The notes below the pieces were generated by a model. That model was given only the letters and a program-made list of their open reading frames with translations, was not told the DNA's origin and ran no database searches. 64,000 bases of DNA from Polytrichum commune (Eukaryota; Streptophyta; Polytrichopsida; Polytrichales; Polytrichaceae), in assembly GCA_950295325.1 (NCBI GenBank), contig OX485806.1:55545169-55609168 (forward strand). Reading direction: 5' to 3'. Below are positions 33,794-47,195 of this stretch, in pieces (the stretch's first letter is position 1; every line of letters starts with the position of its first letter). The translations under genes were made by a program, and so were the position numbers.

Positions 33794-35524
33794 ATTTCCC
33801 ATTGGTAGATTGGCAAAGTAAGACGTGGCAAATATGACACATTTTCTCTAACGTACAAGGGGTTGATAATGGAGTCCGTTTTACCAGCATGCAAATTCTT
33901 GCACAATAATGATCCTTAAACATTTGTGATAATCTTGAAATTTTTATATATAATAAGAATATTGTTTGAATTGCCAATTCTATAATATGTACCTTAAAAG
34001 TATGGGAATTTATTTAATCTATAATCACTGCATATTGGTGTTTGCTAACCACTCATGTGTTATCACAAAATTACTCATTGCATGTGTTTTAGTTTCCCTC
34101 GAAGGCTTAGAGTTTTTTTGGTATTACCAAATGGAAAACTAATTTGCCACCTGGCGCCACATGGAACTTACCTCGATCCAACAAATGAACCACTCCATTT
34201 TTCTTCCAAACACTAGGGCCAAAAAAAAAACAAAAAAAAAAATCCTTTAGCATACATGAATCTACAAAGCATGGTTTAGCGCATACCACATTGGTGTTGG
34301 AGATTGACAACCCTATTTGTTTGTGGCACATTGCAAGATTGCCAATCAACTATTTTGAAAAAATATTGGATAATGCGAGCCAATACATGGACTTTGTGCA
34401 ATGCCAAAGTTGGAACTTGCAAATATGATACCTTTGCTCCAACATATAAAGAAATAAAAATTCCTTTCACCAACAATACGGAGCATAGATTTTGTTTTTT
34501 CCATAATGACCTTAGAAATTGAATGAGTAGAAACAAAAATGAATGGGATATGGATTGCTTGCTAATCATCCAACATGTTTCTAAAAAAGATTGGAACAAA
34601 TCTCTCGAGGGAGATGGTATTGGACGTCAGGGATGATGGTCCAATAGTAGTAGAATGAGGCACTTTTGCCATGTCATAAGCTTTCAACAATTGCAAAAAA
34701 TTTCATCCCATGGTGACAACTTTGTGTATCATTAAACCATGATGCCCAAACTTTCATATTTTTTAAGAAAATTCATTTCAAGCCAATAATATCATAAACA
34801 TATTACAAAAAAAAACTCATGGACAAATATTTTGTTGTTGGAATCATTGTTATTTTGAATTTGAGATTTGGAATGATCATCAATATTGTTTCCAAAGAGC
34901 GCAACTCCTATTGTATCACAATTGGTGATATCCCAAAATGCACATGCTCAAACTTCATCAAAATGTCATTGAAGGCTTTAAAATAAAATAAAATATGGGT
35001 GTACTACAAACACCTATGTTATATGTTTGGATTTCTATGTAAGGTGGACTACGACAATGACAAATTCATTTGAGTTCCAACATATACCTACAATGTGGTC
35101 ATTTGGTTATTTGAGCTTACGAGTGTAGTTGAACATTAATGATAGTGTGGTGTGCATAATATCCTATACAACATCAAAAAAAAATTATCTACTTTGGTTG
35201 CATGCACCATTGCTTTGGATTGCTACAATTAAAAATAAGAAATTCCTTGAATATTTTCCAATAGTCCATGGAAATAGGCTCCCTATATTTTGAAATTTTG
35301 GAATGTTAATACGATAAAATTGATTAAAATCGATAATTTTAAGACGAAATTAAGATTATGACCTTCATAGATATGGAAATTTATTCTATTTGACTTTATT
35401 ACAAGCATGTTTGTATGCATAACGATTGGCACCTTATTAAAATTGAAGGTGTTTCTACCATATTGGATGCAATACTAGCTCATTTGTGCGATGTTGATCC
35501 TTTTGTGAAATGTTGAAATGTCTT
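33794..35524. other. AT-rich region without recognisable genes
   Basis: About 1.7 kb of AT-rich DNA with short open frames on both strands (for example 34107-34599 minus). I recognise no domain, RNA gene or structured repeat. Confidence 0.4.
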
Positions 35525-35820
35525 TCATAGTTGCAACCTTTGCCAACTCCCCTTAATTATCTTCACCATTTTTCAATTCTAGCAAGAATCACAAGTGCTA
35601 ATCCTTTTTTATTTTGCCATACTAATGGTTAACATCCTAGACCATGGATTTTTAAGTTCATGAGAAGGGGACCAACCCTCATACACTTGCATTTGGGATT
35701 CTTCCCGTAATCAGTAACGAATGATAAGATGTGGACTTAAGTAGATTATCACGTTGCCAGAGCAACACCACAACAACCCGAACCATATTATGCAATTATG
35801 CCCCCATGCTGGGCCACATC
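35525..35820 (-). repeat. Gypsy LTR, first part (decayed)
   Basis: Plus-strand text from TTGCAACCTTTGCCAACTCC through AGCAACACCACAACAACCCG to CCATGCTGGGCCACATC follows the first 300 bp of the LTR at 61713-62698 in order, with many substitutions. The second part of the LTR reappears at 38215. The two parts are now separated by about 2.4 kb. Confidence 0.7.
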
Positions 35821-38214
35821 TTGGTAGTCCCAACAGCCATTTGTAATGACAATTTTTGAATTTTTCAGAGAAAAACAATGTTTAAGTGAGAAACATGTTG
35901 TTTTTAGGCTTCATAAGTAGAAACCAAAAGGCATGAATGGGGCTATAGGCTGGTAGTTTAGAAAAGTAACCGCCAACAACTCCTGACCTGCTTCCAAGAG
36001 GCCTCAGAAGAGTATAGAGGTTATTGTCTGGCAGGAGTGGGCAAGTTTTTTTGGTGAATATAGTCTTTGATAGTAGAGCAGCAAGGTTGAGGCTGGGAGA
36101 GCCAAAACAGAGATAGATAATTTTATGTGTTAAATGTATTTGTAGGGATACAGATTGATTTTCCTACGATGAACTCTTTTCGTTTATACTGTGTGGTGAA
36201 TTTAAGCTACTCCAGGGGGCATGTACTGGAGCAGGCTTGGAACTTTTGGGAATTTGGGTTTATTTTTGGATTACGAGTATTGTGTGAGGCAATCATAAAT
36301 GAGATTAAATGTTATGTTTAATTGTAGTCCTATTTTCAGTTTATCGTGTTGTGGTTGTGAGTGTTTATGTGTATCTATTTTAGACCATAAATGTTGCATG
36401 AGGCAGAGTCATTGACAAGGAGAGTTACAGATATGTTTAGTAGAGTGTGAGTGATAATTCGAGTCTATTTTCTCGGGATGTTAAATGGATGGTATAAGTA
36501 ATTTGTGCGGCAGTGGATATTTGCCTTTTGTAAGTTGTTTACAGAAAATGATAAGTATATGGTCTGTTGCGGAAGGAGAGTTGAAGTAATCCAGCCTGTG
36601 AGAAATATATAATTGAATTCAATTGTAACATCCATAATGATGTTGAGCATGTATGAATTGTTGCGTGATTGGATTGGCTGGCTCTTACGGAATTCAATAC
36701 ATTCTCGTAAGAGGTTTATATAAATTAAAGGCTATGGACTCAATTGAATTTGTTTCGTAATCATCAGATATATGCTAAGATGGTCCAAAATATAAAGTAA
36801 TTATGGTCGTAGTTTATGCACGTGGCCTGTGAGGATTTTACCATAGGTTATTGTCTAATCCTATTATGTACAGCAATCGTCAACGCATTGTAGGCTTTCA
36901 TTTGGCAAGTGTTTGTGTGTATTAATGTGGAGAGAATCTGCTCGGATTCACAGAATAGTTACAGTGATTCATTATTGTGAGTCTATAGACTGGGAATACT
37001 GAGGGTGAATTACCTACTTGGTTTACTTACTCGAGAACATAGAAGAATTTGAGAGTATGATTATGGATTTACCTTGAGTGTTGTATGTAATCACAGACAA
37101 TTGACTGCTTTGATACAATGAAGTTGTGTAATGGGTGATGTTTCCTAATGAGTCGTTTTTGCCAACCATGAACCTCCATTGCGTAACGTGCTGACTTTGC
37201 ATTAATCAAATATGATGTCAATAAAAGGAATCCACCTCGTATCATTTAATTCAATCTTTTGAGAGTACGATTAGGTGACAAAAGAGTTGAATCTGTAGTT
37301 GAATATAATTAGAGGATTGAGCACATAAGAAAGACTATTGTCGTTGTAGTGTAAATGGAGAAATTGTTTCTTATTGATCTTTCATGGAAAATCAAAGGGA
37401 CAAGACTATTGACTACGAAAGGTTTACCAGTGACACGAGTGGACAAAGGGACGTGCCGCTCATCCTATCGGTGAGATGTGGTTGTTTCCTTAAACCTTAA
37501 AAGGAATTACGGTTAATTTTGTATCTCACTACTCTAATGATTGAATTGCTTAATCTTAATTGCAAGTAATAAAAGGGATTGATGAACTAATAATTTGAAA
37601 TTCGGAAATGTGGAATTGGAAACCCAAACTAATGAAATAAGTGTAAGAGTGTTGTGAGAATATATTAACCCGCATAAGTGTTTTTGGCTTATTGTTGTGA
37701 AGAAAGGATTTCTGAGTACCTTGGCCAAGACTAGGTAAAAGACTATGGTCGGACAATATAACTTACATTTACACGCTTAATTAAAGAACCTCGGCAATCC
37801 TGGAAGAATGATAGTACAACCATTTCAAGTTTCATTAACAATGATTAATTAAATGCCAGATTATTGACAATATCAAAGTGCCCTTGACTTTGATAAGCAA
37901 GACTAAAATGGGTTACTTTTGCAAATGACTATTGTCGATGGCGAGCCCTATGATTATGCACCGCACTTGGTCCAATTAAAATGAACTCACTGCCAGACTA
38001 TTGACTGGGAAATTAGAGTGAGGTGTGAGACTGTCACATTTGCATGTACTAACATGGAGAGGTTTTTAGAGTTTTTATCCCTTACCTGTAAACCAATTGT
38101 CAGCCATAACCCAAAATGAAGTGAAATAACCTTGTGTTTTCCCTAATAATCCTTATTTAAGACACCTAGATGTTGTACAAGTCACCTTTTAAGTCTTCCC
38201 TGAGTGTTTCCTTG
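35821..38214. mobile_element. Insertion splitting a gypsy LTR, unclassified
   Basis: About 2.4 kb between two parts of one LTR. There is no long open frame or recognised domain. A short motif, (A/T)TATTG(T/A)C, recurs: 36021, 36848, 37333, 37404, 37861, 37928 and 37997. It is often preceded by GAC or CAGAC. Texture and motif resemble 51090-52480, which precedes a retrotransposon primer site. It may therefore be a long LTR, but I found no convincing ends or target duplication. About 330 bp of the target LTR is also missing. Confidence 0.4.
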
Positions 38215-38540
38215 GGTTTGTTCCTAACCAAAAACCTAACTAGACCATTCCTAGGCCACTATTGTACCAGGCGCAGTCCAAGGACAACGCCCCACTCAAA
38301 TTACCATATTTCCTAGATCACACCTCCAATTAAGATGTTCTTGATCATTCTAGAATCTGCACGCCATAAGATACACATAGCTGATGGCCTTACCCTTGTA
38401 ACTCCTAGTCTCCTTGTGTGGAGGCGTTCCCAACGCCCGGGGCCCTCTCACTAACGGTGCTACAAGTCCCAAGTGTCATTTCGAGGTCCCCTTGTGCCCA
38501 TGGTGTTTCGGGCACTACTCATGGAGAGGTACGCAACATT
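38215..38540 (-). repeat. Gypsy LTR, second part (decayed)
   Basis: Plus-strand blocks ACTATTGTACCAGGCGCAGT, ACGCCCCACTCAAATTACCAT, CGTTCCCAACGCCCGGGGCC and CATGGAGAGGTACGCAACA match the last third of the LTR at 61713-62698, including its end. It is the continuation of 35525-35820. Confidence 0.8.
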
Positions 38541-40404
38541 CACACTACTTCCTTTATAAATGACAACAAATTTATCCGGAAGGTGGTGAAAATAACTCTA
38601 ATCAATTAATAAGTTTGGTAATGTATTCATCATTTTCATAATGCATTATTGAATATTTTTGTGTTTAGTCTCGTCTTGGTTTATGTATGTAACTATATAT
38701 TTTGGTGTTAGCAAAAACATGAAAAAAAATGCTTCAAAACCACCTAGCTTGATGTTTCTTTCTCTCTATATAGAATGTTGTGAAGGCTATGAAGGCCACA
38801 TTGACACCCACAATTTCCAGGTCTAAATGGAAAATTCATAACCTATTTGTAGGTGATAAGGTAAAAGAGGGATTTGAATATGATAGCGAGCATAATTGGA
38901 TGTAAAGATAGTTGTGATTTGGTTTTGATTTTAGTTTGAAGAACTTACGTTGAATTTTCTCTATATATACCATGTTCAATGGACATGATATTTTGTGTGC
39001 AATAAAAATTTCATATGTTACAACATTGATCTAAGTTTGTTTGCCCACCTTTCATGATTGCATTTTTGGTAGTTTCAATGTGTTAGAATTGCAAATGTTG
39101 ATTTTTGAATCTAATGAGACTCATTGGTGATGTTGTTTGTAGACAACAATTCTCGGGGGGTTCACTGGCGAAAATCATAAAACAACGTGCGATAAAAAAT
39201 AGGGTCCAATATATTCATTGTAGATAAATTTTGTAAGAAATGTACATGTAAAATAGGGAATTTTAAAATAATGAAACATGTTTACATGTAAAATACCATC
39301 ACCTTATAATATTTTCTGCAAGGTAAATAACCCCCCAATAAATAGGTCGCGAATGCATGTGTATGCAAAATATAAGAGGGAGTGAACCCCGCGAGCAACA
39401 ATTTCCTTTTGAAATAGAATACCCAAAAAGGTATATTAATTTATAATTTTGAATATAACTATCATAAAATCTATCACTTAATGTGCAACCAACCATATAA
39501 TTTATACAAAATACCACAGTTATAGGGCATTGGTGTGTGTAATACTAAGGGTATTTTCTTGCTCACCGCTTTTTACATAGCATTTTTAATGAAAAAACTT
39601 GTAGTTGGCATCCAACGGACACCATAAAACCTATTAATTTTTTTATAGTGTAATTGGAGGGTACATTACAATGCATAATCTATTGCCAAAAAAATAGGAA
39701 ATAACAATTTTCATGATGTTCCCTGAGTTGTTGATCCAACCCTTAATCATGTGGTGCAAATTTATTAAGAAAACTATGTGCTTGATAAGGTCCTTGGGCT
39801 CATGCCTTCTTTGGGGCCAAATTGAGGGATGGCTCGAACTCTACGAATTTGGCCCAATAGGATCATTCAATTTCATCAAATATGGCCCAAGAGCTTTATA
39901 CTAAGGGTTGGGCCCGAACACTCACATTTCCCATGTGGCGTCCTAGGTGGCACAAATTTGATGTCAAACCTTCGGGATGGTTTGAAGGAATCGAGAAAAA
40001 CCTCTTTTTGGCCAAAACTCTCAACATGCATCTGATTGGTTTTATTTGTTGAATAATGAACATCTCTATCATGGGTCCATGAAAAGTTAATCGTTTTCAC
40101 TATACTTTCCCTTCAAAAACATTGGGTCATAAAATCAATCCTCATCACTTTACATCTGACAAGATTGGGCGTTGTAAAAGTTGTTAAAGTTCGGCCACAT
40201 TGAGGCTTAATTGCACATGAATGGGCCGGTTCTCGGGCTAGCCCGAGCCAGGCCCCACCCTGGGGCCTTTGTGAACAATGGCCCTGCTGGCAGTTGATAG
40301 GACGCCCACACACATTGGTGGTGGGCAGCAGTGAACAAGTGAATTCCGTTCACTACCGCCCGTAAGTGTGGGCGAGAACCGGGGAAAACCGACGGTTAGT
40401 TACA
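38541..40404. other. AT-rich region without recognisable genes
   Basis: About 1.9 kb. Short open frames only (for example 39299-39517 minus and 39713-39904 plus), none resembling a known family. The part around 39700-40400 has the texture of old LTR sequence but no features I can fix. Confidence 0.4.
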
Positions 40405-40597
40405 GATGAACTGGTTGATTTTGAGAAATAACCCGACTGAAGTTTGGGACTTCATGAGAATTTGGTACCTAAAGTTACAAAGATGAACTGGTTGATTTTG
40501 AAAAATAACCCAGTTGAAGTTTGAGACTTCAAGATAATTTTGTACCTTAATTTACAAAGATGGACCGGTGAGTTTGAGAAATAACCTGGTTGAACAA
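40405..40597 (+). repeat. 77-bp tandem repeat, about 2.5 units
   Basis: Units begin GATGAACTGGTTGATTTTGA at 40405 and 40482 and GATGGACCGGTGAGTTTGAG at 40559, a period of exactly 77 bp. Each continues with AAATAACC.G.TTGAA and, in the first two, a GACTTCA.GA.AATTT..TACCT tail. There is no coding potential. Confidence 0.9.
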
Positions 40598-42462
40598 GAC
40601 CTCACAAAACTTATCAAGCATTCTATAAAAATATAGAGAATACACCTCAAATTAATAAAGAAAAAACCGAAAGTTCATGTAACCAACCGAACTTTGAAAT
40701 AATAGAATTTTAACCGATCATGCCAAAAAAATCTCCATGGACAATTAGTCAAATATGATATCTAGTACGACTAAAATATGAGATGTACAGTAAATATATA
40801 TAGCATTGCGTAATTCCACATAGTAAGCTTTGCCTAAGTATCATATTCATTGTAATTATAGAGAGATATGAATTCGTGGCCTTTCTGTAAACTCACTCAT
40901 TGCGAAGGTGAAAATGTAGTGAATTATCTCACTTGAAACTATCCTAAAGTGCATAATTATCTCGCTCGAGATTATCTAATAGTACGAAATCCTTAAACCA
41001 AATCCTCCCCACTTTTTCTGCCAACAAAATATGCAATGGTCCCGCAACATGGTTCATTCTCACTTCACACTATGCTTGAGGGCCCAATACTACATAAAAG
41101 GGCTTTCCCAACACCCATGGTACGGCTTTTGGATGAGAGTCAAGGGTCCTCACCATTACAAGGTCACGGCTCTTGACTCATGTGTGAAGTGGCCCTGATG
41201 CGACCAATTATAAAGTTATTAAAAGTTATTAAAAAGTTCAACCCTGGTGGTGGGAGTTGCCGACTGGCCTCACCAGCAGCAGGTGTGGGGAGGCTATAAG
41301 GGAACAGTGGTGCCTCCAGTGTCTTGGTCTTGGGTTCCTTTGGCACCATGTGATTTGATTTGTGTTTGCTGGGGGGAACTTTCTCTCTCTAGATAGCCTC
41401 ATATAACCTAATTATCTCTTAGTCTGTGACGTCTCGCGCTAGACTGGATGTGGATGTATTACGCATCATTTTCCTCGCCCTGCTGGTTTGATTTTTCCGT
41501 ACGCGAGTCTCGAATACTTTATGTGAGTTCCGGTATCGGCCGTGCTGCAATTGGAGATGTTCTTGTTTCTACGATTGCTAGGGTTCAGTCCGTCGAATGG
41601 TTCTAGGTTTCCTCTTGTAAACATGTAGTAAATTGTCGTTCGTCACTGTAGGTGTTCCAGCCAAACCTCGAGGAAAAGTTGCGGTGGAAAAATTGAGCAC
41701 AGACATTGGTTGTGCTATTTATTTAGGTTCAGTACTTGCCGTTGGGCGTGCCGTGTGTGTTGTTGTTATGAAAATCTAAGGTATGGCGGATCGACGTGTG
41801 TATGATAGATACATAACAATATAGGCGTGCATCGCTCTCTGCCATGTAGTTGCTATTGCCGCAAAATATCATATGTCTATCTCGTTAGTTTTTGAAAATT
41901 AAATTGCATGATCCAGCTCGGGCTACGTTCTTAGACGGCACCATGAATCAGCACACGCGCAATTTGTAGAGCTGTTCAAGCAGCGCATAAAGAAGAAGAC
42001 TAAGTTGCAGAGCGTCTAGATTGGTCAAGTTATTTGCATAATGTTAGGGAGCTCTAGAGGAACTTCGAAGCCTTGCAGGGAACGTATTAGGTCTTGAGCT
42101 GACCATTTTGCAAATCGATAAATATATTGCAATTTGTTGCTCTAAGCTTGAACATTCATCAATATCTGTTGCAATTACAATGCGTGATGAGTGTCTGGAA
42201 ATGATTGTGAAAGCAATCATTACAATGAGGTGTTTCGCAAGTGATCAAGAAACTGCTTTGTGTCACTCCGAAGGATTTATTAGTTTCAATTGATTGGTGA
42301 GACATTTTTTTACGGCGAGGATTGAGCAGCATATTAGTGTGTTATATTTTCTACGTGAGGGGCCATGGTGCATAGTCCTTATCATCGTAATTGGTATTTT
42401 GCCGTCAGGTACTTTAGAGCTCAAAAATTCATTCCAGGAGTTCAAGAAACAGTATTTGAGAT
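40598..42462 (+). promoter_or_regulatory. CSN4 upstream region and probable 5' leader
   Basis: This stretch between the 77-bp repeat and the CSN4 start codon has no competing gene. The 700 bp or so nearest the gene has a higher GC content and CT-rich tracts (TTTCTCTCTCTAG near 41383) typical of plant leaders. A CTATAAGGG at about 41294 could be a TATA box. Several upstream ATGs lie between there and 42463, so part of this stretch is probably a leader intron, but I cannot fix its splice sites. Confidence 0.35.
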
Positions 42463-45400
42463 ATGGCGGGTGATGTTCAAGGCGCCTTGCAAACCGCTGC
42501 TGGTATCAGCGACCAAAAGCAGAAGATAGATCACTACAAGCTTCTCCTCTCTTCCATTTTGTCCAATAACAGCGTCCATAATGCCAAGGCTTTTATTGAC
42601 CACAGTTAGTTTCTTGCAACTTAAGATATCTCCATTCCATGTTTGTTGTTTCCTCTCTCTCTCTCTCTCTCTCTATGTGGTGTTATAGCTGTTATTTTTC
42701 TTTATCCCGAGTCATTCATGCAGATAATCACCAGCATCCGCCATTCTAACTAATTGTTATCGAACTTCGGTGTGTAGTTTGTAAGAACAAGATGCTTTCC
42801 TGGTTTGATATTTGGCTTCTGGGTGGCAGTGGTGACTGATGAGGTTCCTTTAGTAGCATCACGGCAACTACTGCAAATATTTGCTCAGGAACTTAATAAG
42901 CTTGAGCCAGAAGCGCATAAGGAGATTGCACAGTATGCCTTGGCTCAGATCCAGCCTCGTGTTGTGTCCTTTGAAGAACAGGTACATCATATTTGTCTTA
43001 TGTGGAACCAAAAAATCAATGCTAACTTAGCAGGCCGGTCTTGTTCATTTCATTCTTTTGTAGCATTTGAGGAATAAGTTTGACGGTTTGTGCAGGTGTC
43101 CATCATGCGGGAGGGACTTGCTGAGTTATATGAAAACGAAGAGCAGTGGTCCAAGGCTGCTCAAATGCTCAGTGGCATTGACCTGGAGTCTGGGATACGG
43201 TATGTGTTCCATGTTTGTCACGCTTAAGCCTATGGCCTTTCATAGCCCAGTGCTCGAGGTAAGACTACGTGACTCTGCTCTTCGTATCATGTAGAGTGCA
43301 TTGAATTGGTAATTTGTTGAGGGTCCCTAGCCCAGGTATAATACTTCACTTTACACCCTTCTTATGAGTTCATTACCTCCACCTGTTGAGGATGCCTAAC
43401 ATCATTGATTCATGGTCCAAACATGACAGTCTTGCAGTTTTATTTGTTGGATGGACAGTGGTTTGAATGAGCTTTGATGACCATGATTTTGATACTGGTT
43501 TGTGTGGCACTGATTGCAGGATGTTGGATGATACTTACAAGTTGGCAAAGTGTGTCAAGATTGCATTGTTGTATCTTGAGGTGAAGTTCAACATACATAT
43601 CTCCTGTGATTCAACAAGTTTATTATTGGAGTTTGTACAGAGTGTATCTGTTGAACACTGTAGCTCGAGATATTTGCATCTCAGGTTCAAGTTTTATGAA
43701 TATGTTTTTGTGATGGTTCTCAGTTTGATTGGGATGACATCGATTTTAGTCAATCTTACTAATATCTGTTGTGATACAGGATGATGATGCAATCAATGCA
43801 GAAGTATTTATAAAGAAAGCATCGTTTATGGTCAACAACTGCAGAGATGAAGCTTTGAATTTACAGTACAAGGTTTGTTTCTTTACTTTTGGAGGTTTGT
43901 CATTGGAAAACTTAAGTTCTGCAGCTTAGTCATGCATCTATTTGGGACTGTTCAGGTGATAATGCATGCTGCAATTTAGAACTAATTGAGTTGAATTTAA
44001 CATGTTTTAGTATACATGGTGAATATTGTCAAAATTTTGAATATTTCAGTTGTCTTTGCAAATGGTTATCTAGAACTTTTACAAAGGAAACTATGAGGAT
44101 GCTACATGGTGAATGGCTTCGTTGTGTAAGATATCATTTTGGGTACAACAGGTTTGCTATGCTCGGATACTGGACTCAAAACGTAAATTTCTTGAGGCTG
44201 CACTTCGTTACTATGAGTTATCACAGCTTGAGAAACGTGAAATCGGTGGTAGACGGGTAGATGAAGATGAACTACAGCAAGCACTGAGTGCTGCAGTCAC
44301 ATGCACTATCTTAGCTGCTGCTGGTCCTCAGCGGTCTAGAGTGCTTGCTACTCTATACAAGGTGATCATCTACATCGACACATCTCATGTATTTTGTGCC
44401 TTCATAGTGATGATTTTGACAATGATTGGAGTACCTTTTTGATGATGAAGCATTGGAACCCTGTTGACTTTCCCTAATAACATTTTGAGTTTTTGAGGGT
44501 GATGTGATGTAGTTCACATGGTATGATGTGCATTTTTCCTTATGTAAACAAATGTTGGGCAGTACTATCTGCTGTTGTGAGCGAAGTGTAAGGATTGCTA
44601 CAGAGATTCTAATCTTACAGAAAATGTTGAGGTATTTGTATATTATGTCACAGTGTAGTTACTCGTGTTCTCCTTCCGTCATGTATGTTGTGGCATGGTG
44701 CTTTTGTTGAGCTTCACAGCTCAATCTGTTCCATATATGGTGGTGTTTTCAGGATGAGAGATGCTCAAAGCTGAAAATTTATCCTATACTACAGAAGGTG
44801 TGTCAATCATTGTTTCAGTGGTTTCCTTCAGTAATTGTCATCAAGTATTCACAGCACTGGAGCTGTTCATGGCCATATTCTTGAAGTTTACAACTTGATA
44901 TAGAATGTTGGTAACAGGTTTATCTTGAAAGGATATTGCGCAAACCTGAGGTGGATGTGTTTTCTGAGGAGCTTAAGCCTCATCAGGTGGGTGCTATGAA
45001 CTTATTATCACCCACTGCAGGCCAGCTCCACTTGCCCAGTTTTCTCGTGTCATGTGGTGTATGCAATTGTCAAAATTTGTACAGGTGGTTTGATTTTACA
45101 TGAAATCAGGTGTGTAGTTTTCTTGTTGGAATACAGCACAGATTCAAGAAGAGTCTGAAAGCCAGTCTCTCTGATTGTGGTGACAGAAAGCAATACTGCC
45201 AGATAATTCAACCGTGTTGGATAGGGCAATGATTGAACACAACCTGCTTAGTGCAAGCAAACTCTACACGAATATCAGGTACTTGTATCAATTTGTTGTC
45301 TCCAGCAGAGATGGAATCTGTTATTGTGGAGCTGATTACTACTAAATGCATTGCACTTTTTAATGCAAAACTATACAATTTCCATTTCATTTTATTTTAT

Positions 45401-47195
45401 TTTATCTGTAGCATGTTATTGTAGTAAGGCTTTTACTCTCTTGTACAGTTTTGAAGAGTTAGGAGCACTTCTTGGCATTGAGTCACAAAAGGTGGGTAAC
45501 TTGATTCTGCCTTTTACAAATACATAAAAGGCACTCGATCTCTGTGATGGAAGTATCATAAAGTGTATTGGTTTGATTTTGTTGAGGTTGTGAATGCAGC
45601 AGTGCAAAGTGTGCTAGTTAGTAATCTTTTCAGATTACACGATGTTTGAGGTGAGTAGTACAAGGTCAGTGTCTCATGATATTTTGTATTGCTGCATTCA
45701 TCTAATTTAGGTGACTTGATTATGCACAGGCTGAGAAAATTGCAGCACGGATGATTTCTGAGGATCGTATGCGGGGTTCAATTGATCAGGTGCGTTGTTG
45801 TTTTGCAATGTTTTTTTTTCTTCCAAACAGTGCTGTAAATCATTACTGGCTTAATAAGATCCTAAGCGAATCTAAAACTTCCTCCATAAATTCTCTTCTC
45901 TAAACTCATTATGTTTCCTTCTATTTATTATTGGTGTTTAATTTTGATCTACTAAAGAGATTTTAAACTTTCAATTTAATCCTCAATCAACATCAAATCT
46001 CATGCCTTATCTTCATTGTTCTCTTAAGTAATCTTTAAAACCCGAAGTTTTGATTGAACCTGTAGTAATGATTATAAAAGTACCAAACAAATCCCGATAA
46101 TTTATGAGCATGTTAGTGGGTAAATGTAATAGAAAAACATTTAGGCAATGTCGTCTAGATTCTTGATTCAATTAGCTTTCAAATGCATTACAATTTTACT
46201 AAGATTACTAAGCTCGACAAACCTAAATCTGACTTAATGACCCATTAATGGTTAGTCGGGGTCAAAGGGAAAACATGTCATATCAAAGGTGAGTATATCA
46301 ATGACATTATTTTCCTGAAGTGTTAAAAGTCCATATTTATAAGTCCTCTCAGGTCCTTTTGTCCTTAACAGGGTAACATAATGTGCTTTGTAAATGACCA
46401 AGAAGACAACATTAGATATAACAATGGTTGCAGTACCATGTATGATTGTGTTGCTTTTGTAATGACTGCTGAATGCACTGATCAAGATGGTTGCTCTGGA
46501 TGGAGTAGAACTGATCATAATTGTCTAATTGGAGCAGAAAGGTGTTAGACCTCTCTGCCCACATTGAGAGCCACACACTGCAGTGAAGTCTCTATAATGA
46601 CATGCATGGGATAACCTTCATAAGATGACAATATTGTTACTCATCCTTTTTTCATTGCCCACGGCATTGTGTTATCACATACTCATCTTTGATCAAGTAT
46701 CATTATGCAGTGGAAATTACTTCTTGCATATGCTAAATATGAGATCTGCACAGGTGGAGGGTGTCATCCATTTTGAGAACGATATTGAAGAGTTGCAGCA
46801 GTGGGACCACCAGGTAACATTCTTTGACACTTGTGCTCAGTGCCTCCATTTGCAGTTTTCTGATTTTGTGTTGCTAACAGAACGTTCCTCTTAATTTGAC
46901 CTGTTAATTTACATTCTCTTCACTCTCTCAGGACCTCCTTAATCCCGTTTCCTTATTGGTTTGGAGAAAACAATTTAGTATTGATACTTAAAACACAACA
47001 AAATTTTTTCACTTGATTTTTAAGATGATTCAGTTAAGTCCTTAATCCTGGATGTTTTCCAAATTTGGCTTTTATGGTCTTCACTGACTCAATTTGTATC
47101 TCTGTTGTTTCTTATTGCAGATTGTGAGTATTTGCCAGGCTCTCAATGACATTCTTGATAATATGGTCAAGAAGGGTCTGATGGCGGCTGTGTAA
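42463..47195 (+). CDS. CSN4: COP9 signalosome complex subunit 4 (13 exons, complete)
   Basis: CSN4 is a PCI-domain subunit of the nuclear COP9 signalosome, which removes NEDD8/RUB1 from cullins and so tunes cullin-RING ubiquitin ligases (light signalling, hormone responses). Exons: 42463-42604, 42830-42981, 43096-43199, 43520-43580, 43780-43872, 44152-44361, 44753-44797, 44918-44986, 45187-45278, 45449-45491, 45730-45789, 46754-46813, 47121-47195. They sum to 1206 nt, 401 codons plus TAA, in frame throughout with GT/AG introns. Length fits plant CSN4 (just under 400). Signatures include [76 protein letters not shown] and [20 protein letters not shown]. The PCI part is [20 protein letters not shown] with a C-terminal helix LCQALNDIL-like block. 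The start is chosen because MAGDVQ leads directly into the conserved N-terminus. No lesion is seen; it is very probably functional. Confidence 0.97.
42653..42674 (+). repeat. (CT)11 microsatellite in CSN4 intron 1
   Basis: An uninterrupted 22-bp CT run in the first intron, a likely length-polymorphic marker. It does not overlap the splice sites at 42605 and 42829. Confidence 0.95.
45790..46753 (+). other. CSN4 intron 11, longest intron (964 bp)
   Basis: All other introns of this gene are roughly 115-400 bp, and this one is about 960 bp. It contains AT-rich sequence with no domain, terminal repeat or target duplication that I can recognise. If it grew by a TE insertion, the trace has decayed. 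Confidence 0.8.

Noticed and set aside
42463-47195. Separate short open frames across 42.8-47.4 kb as independent genes
   Set aside because: They are exons plus read-through into introns of CSN4. The spliced reading gives one 401-codon protein.
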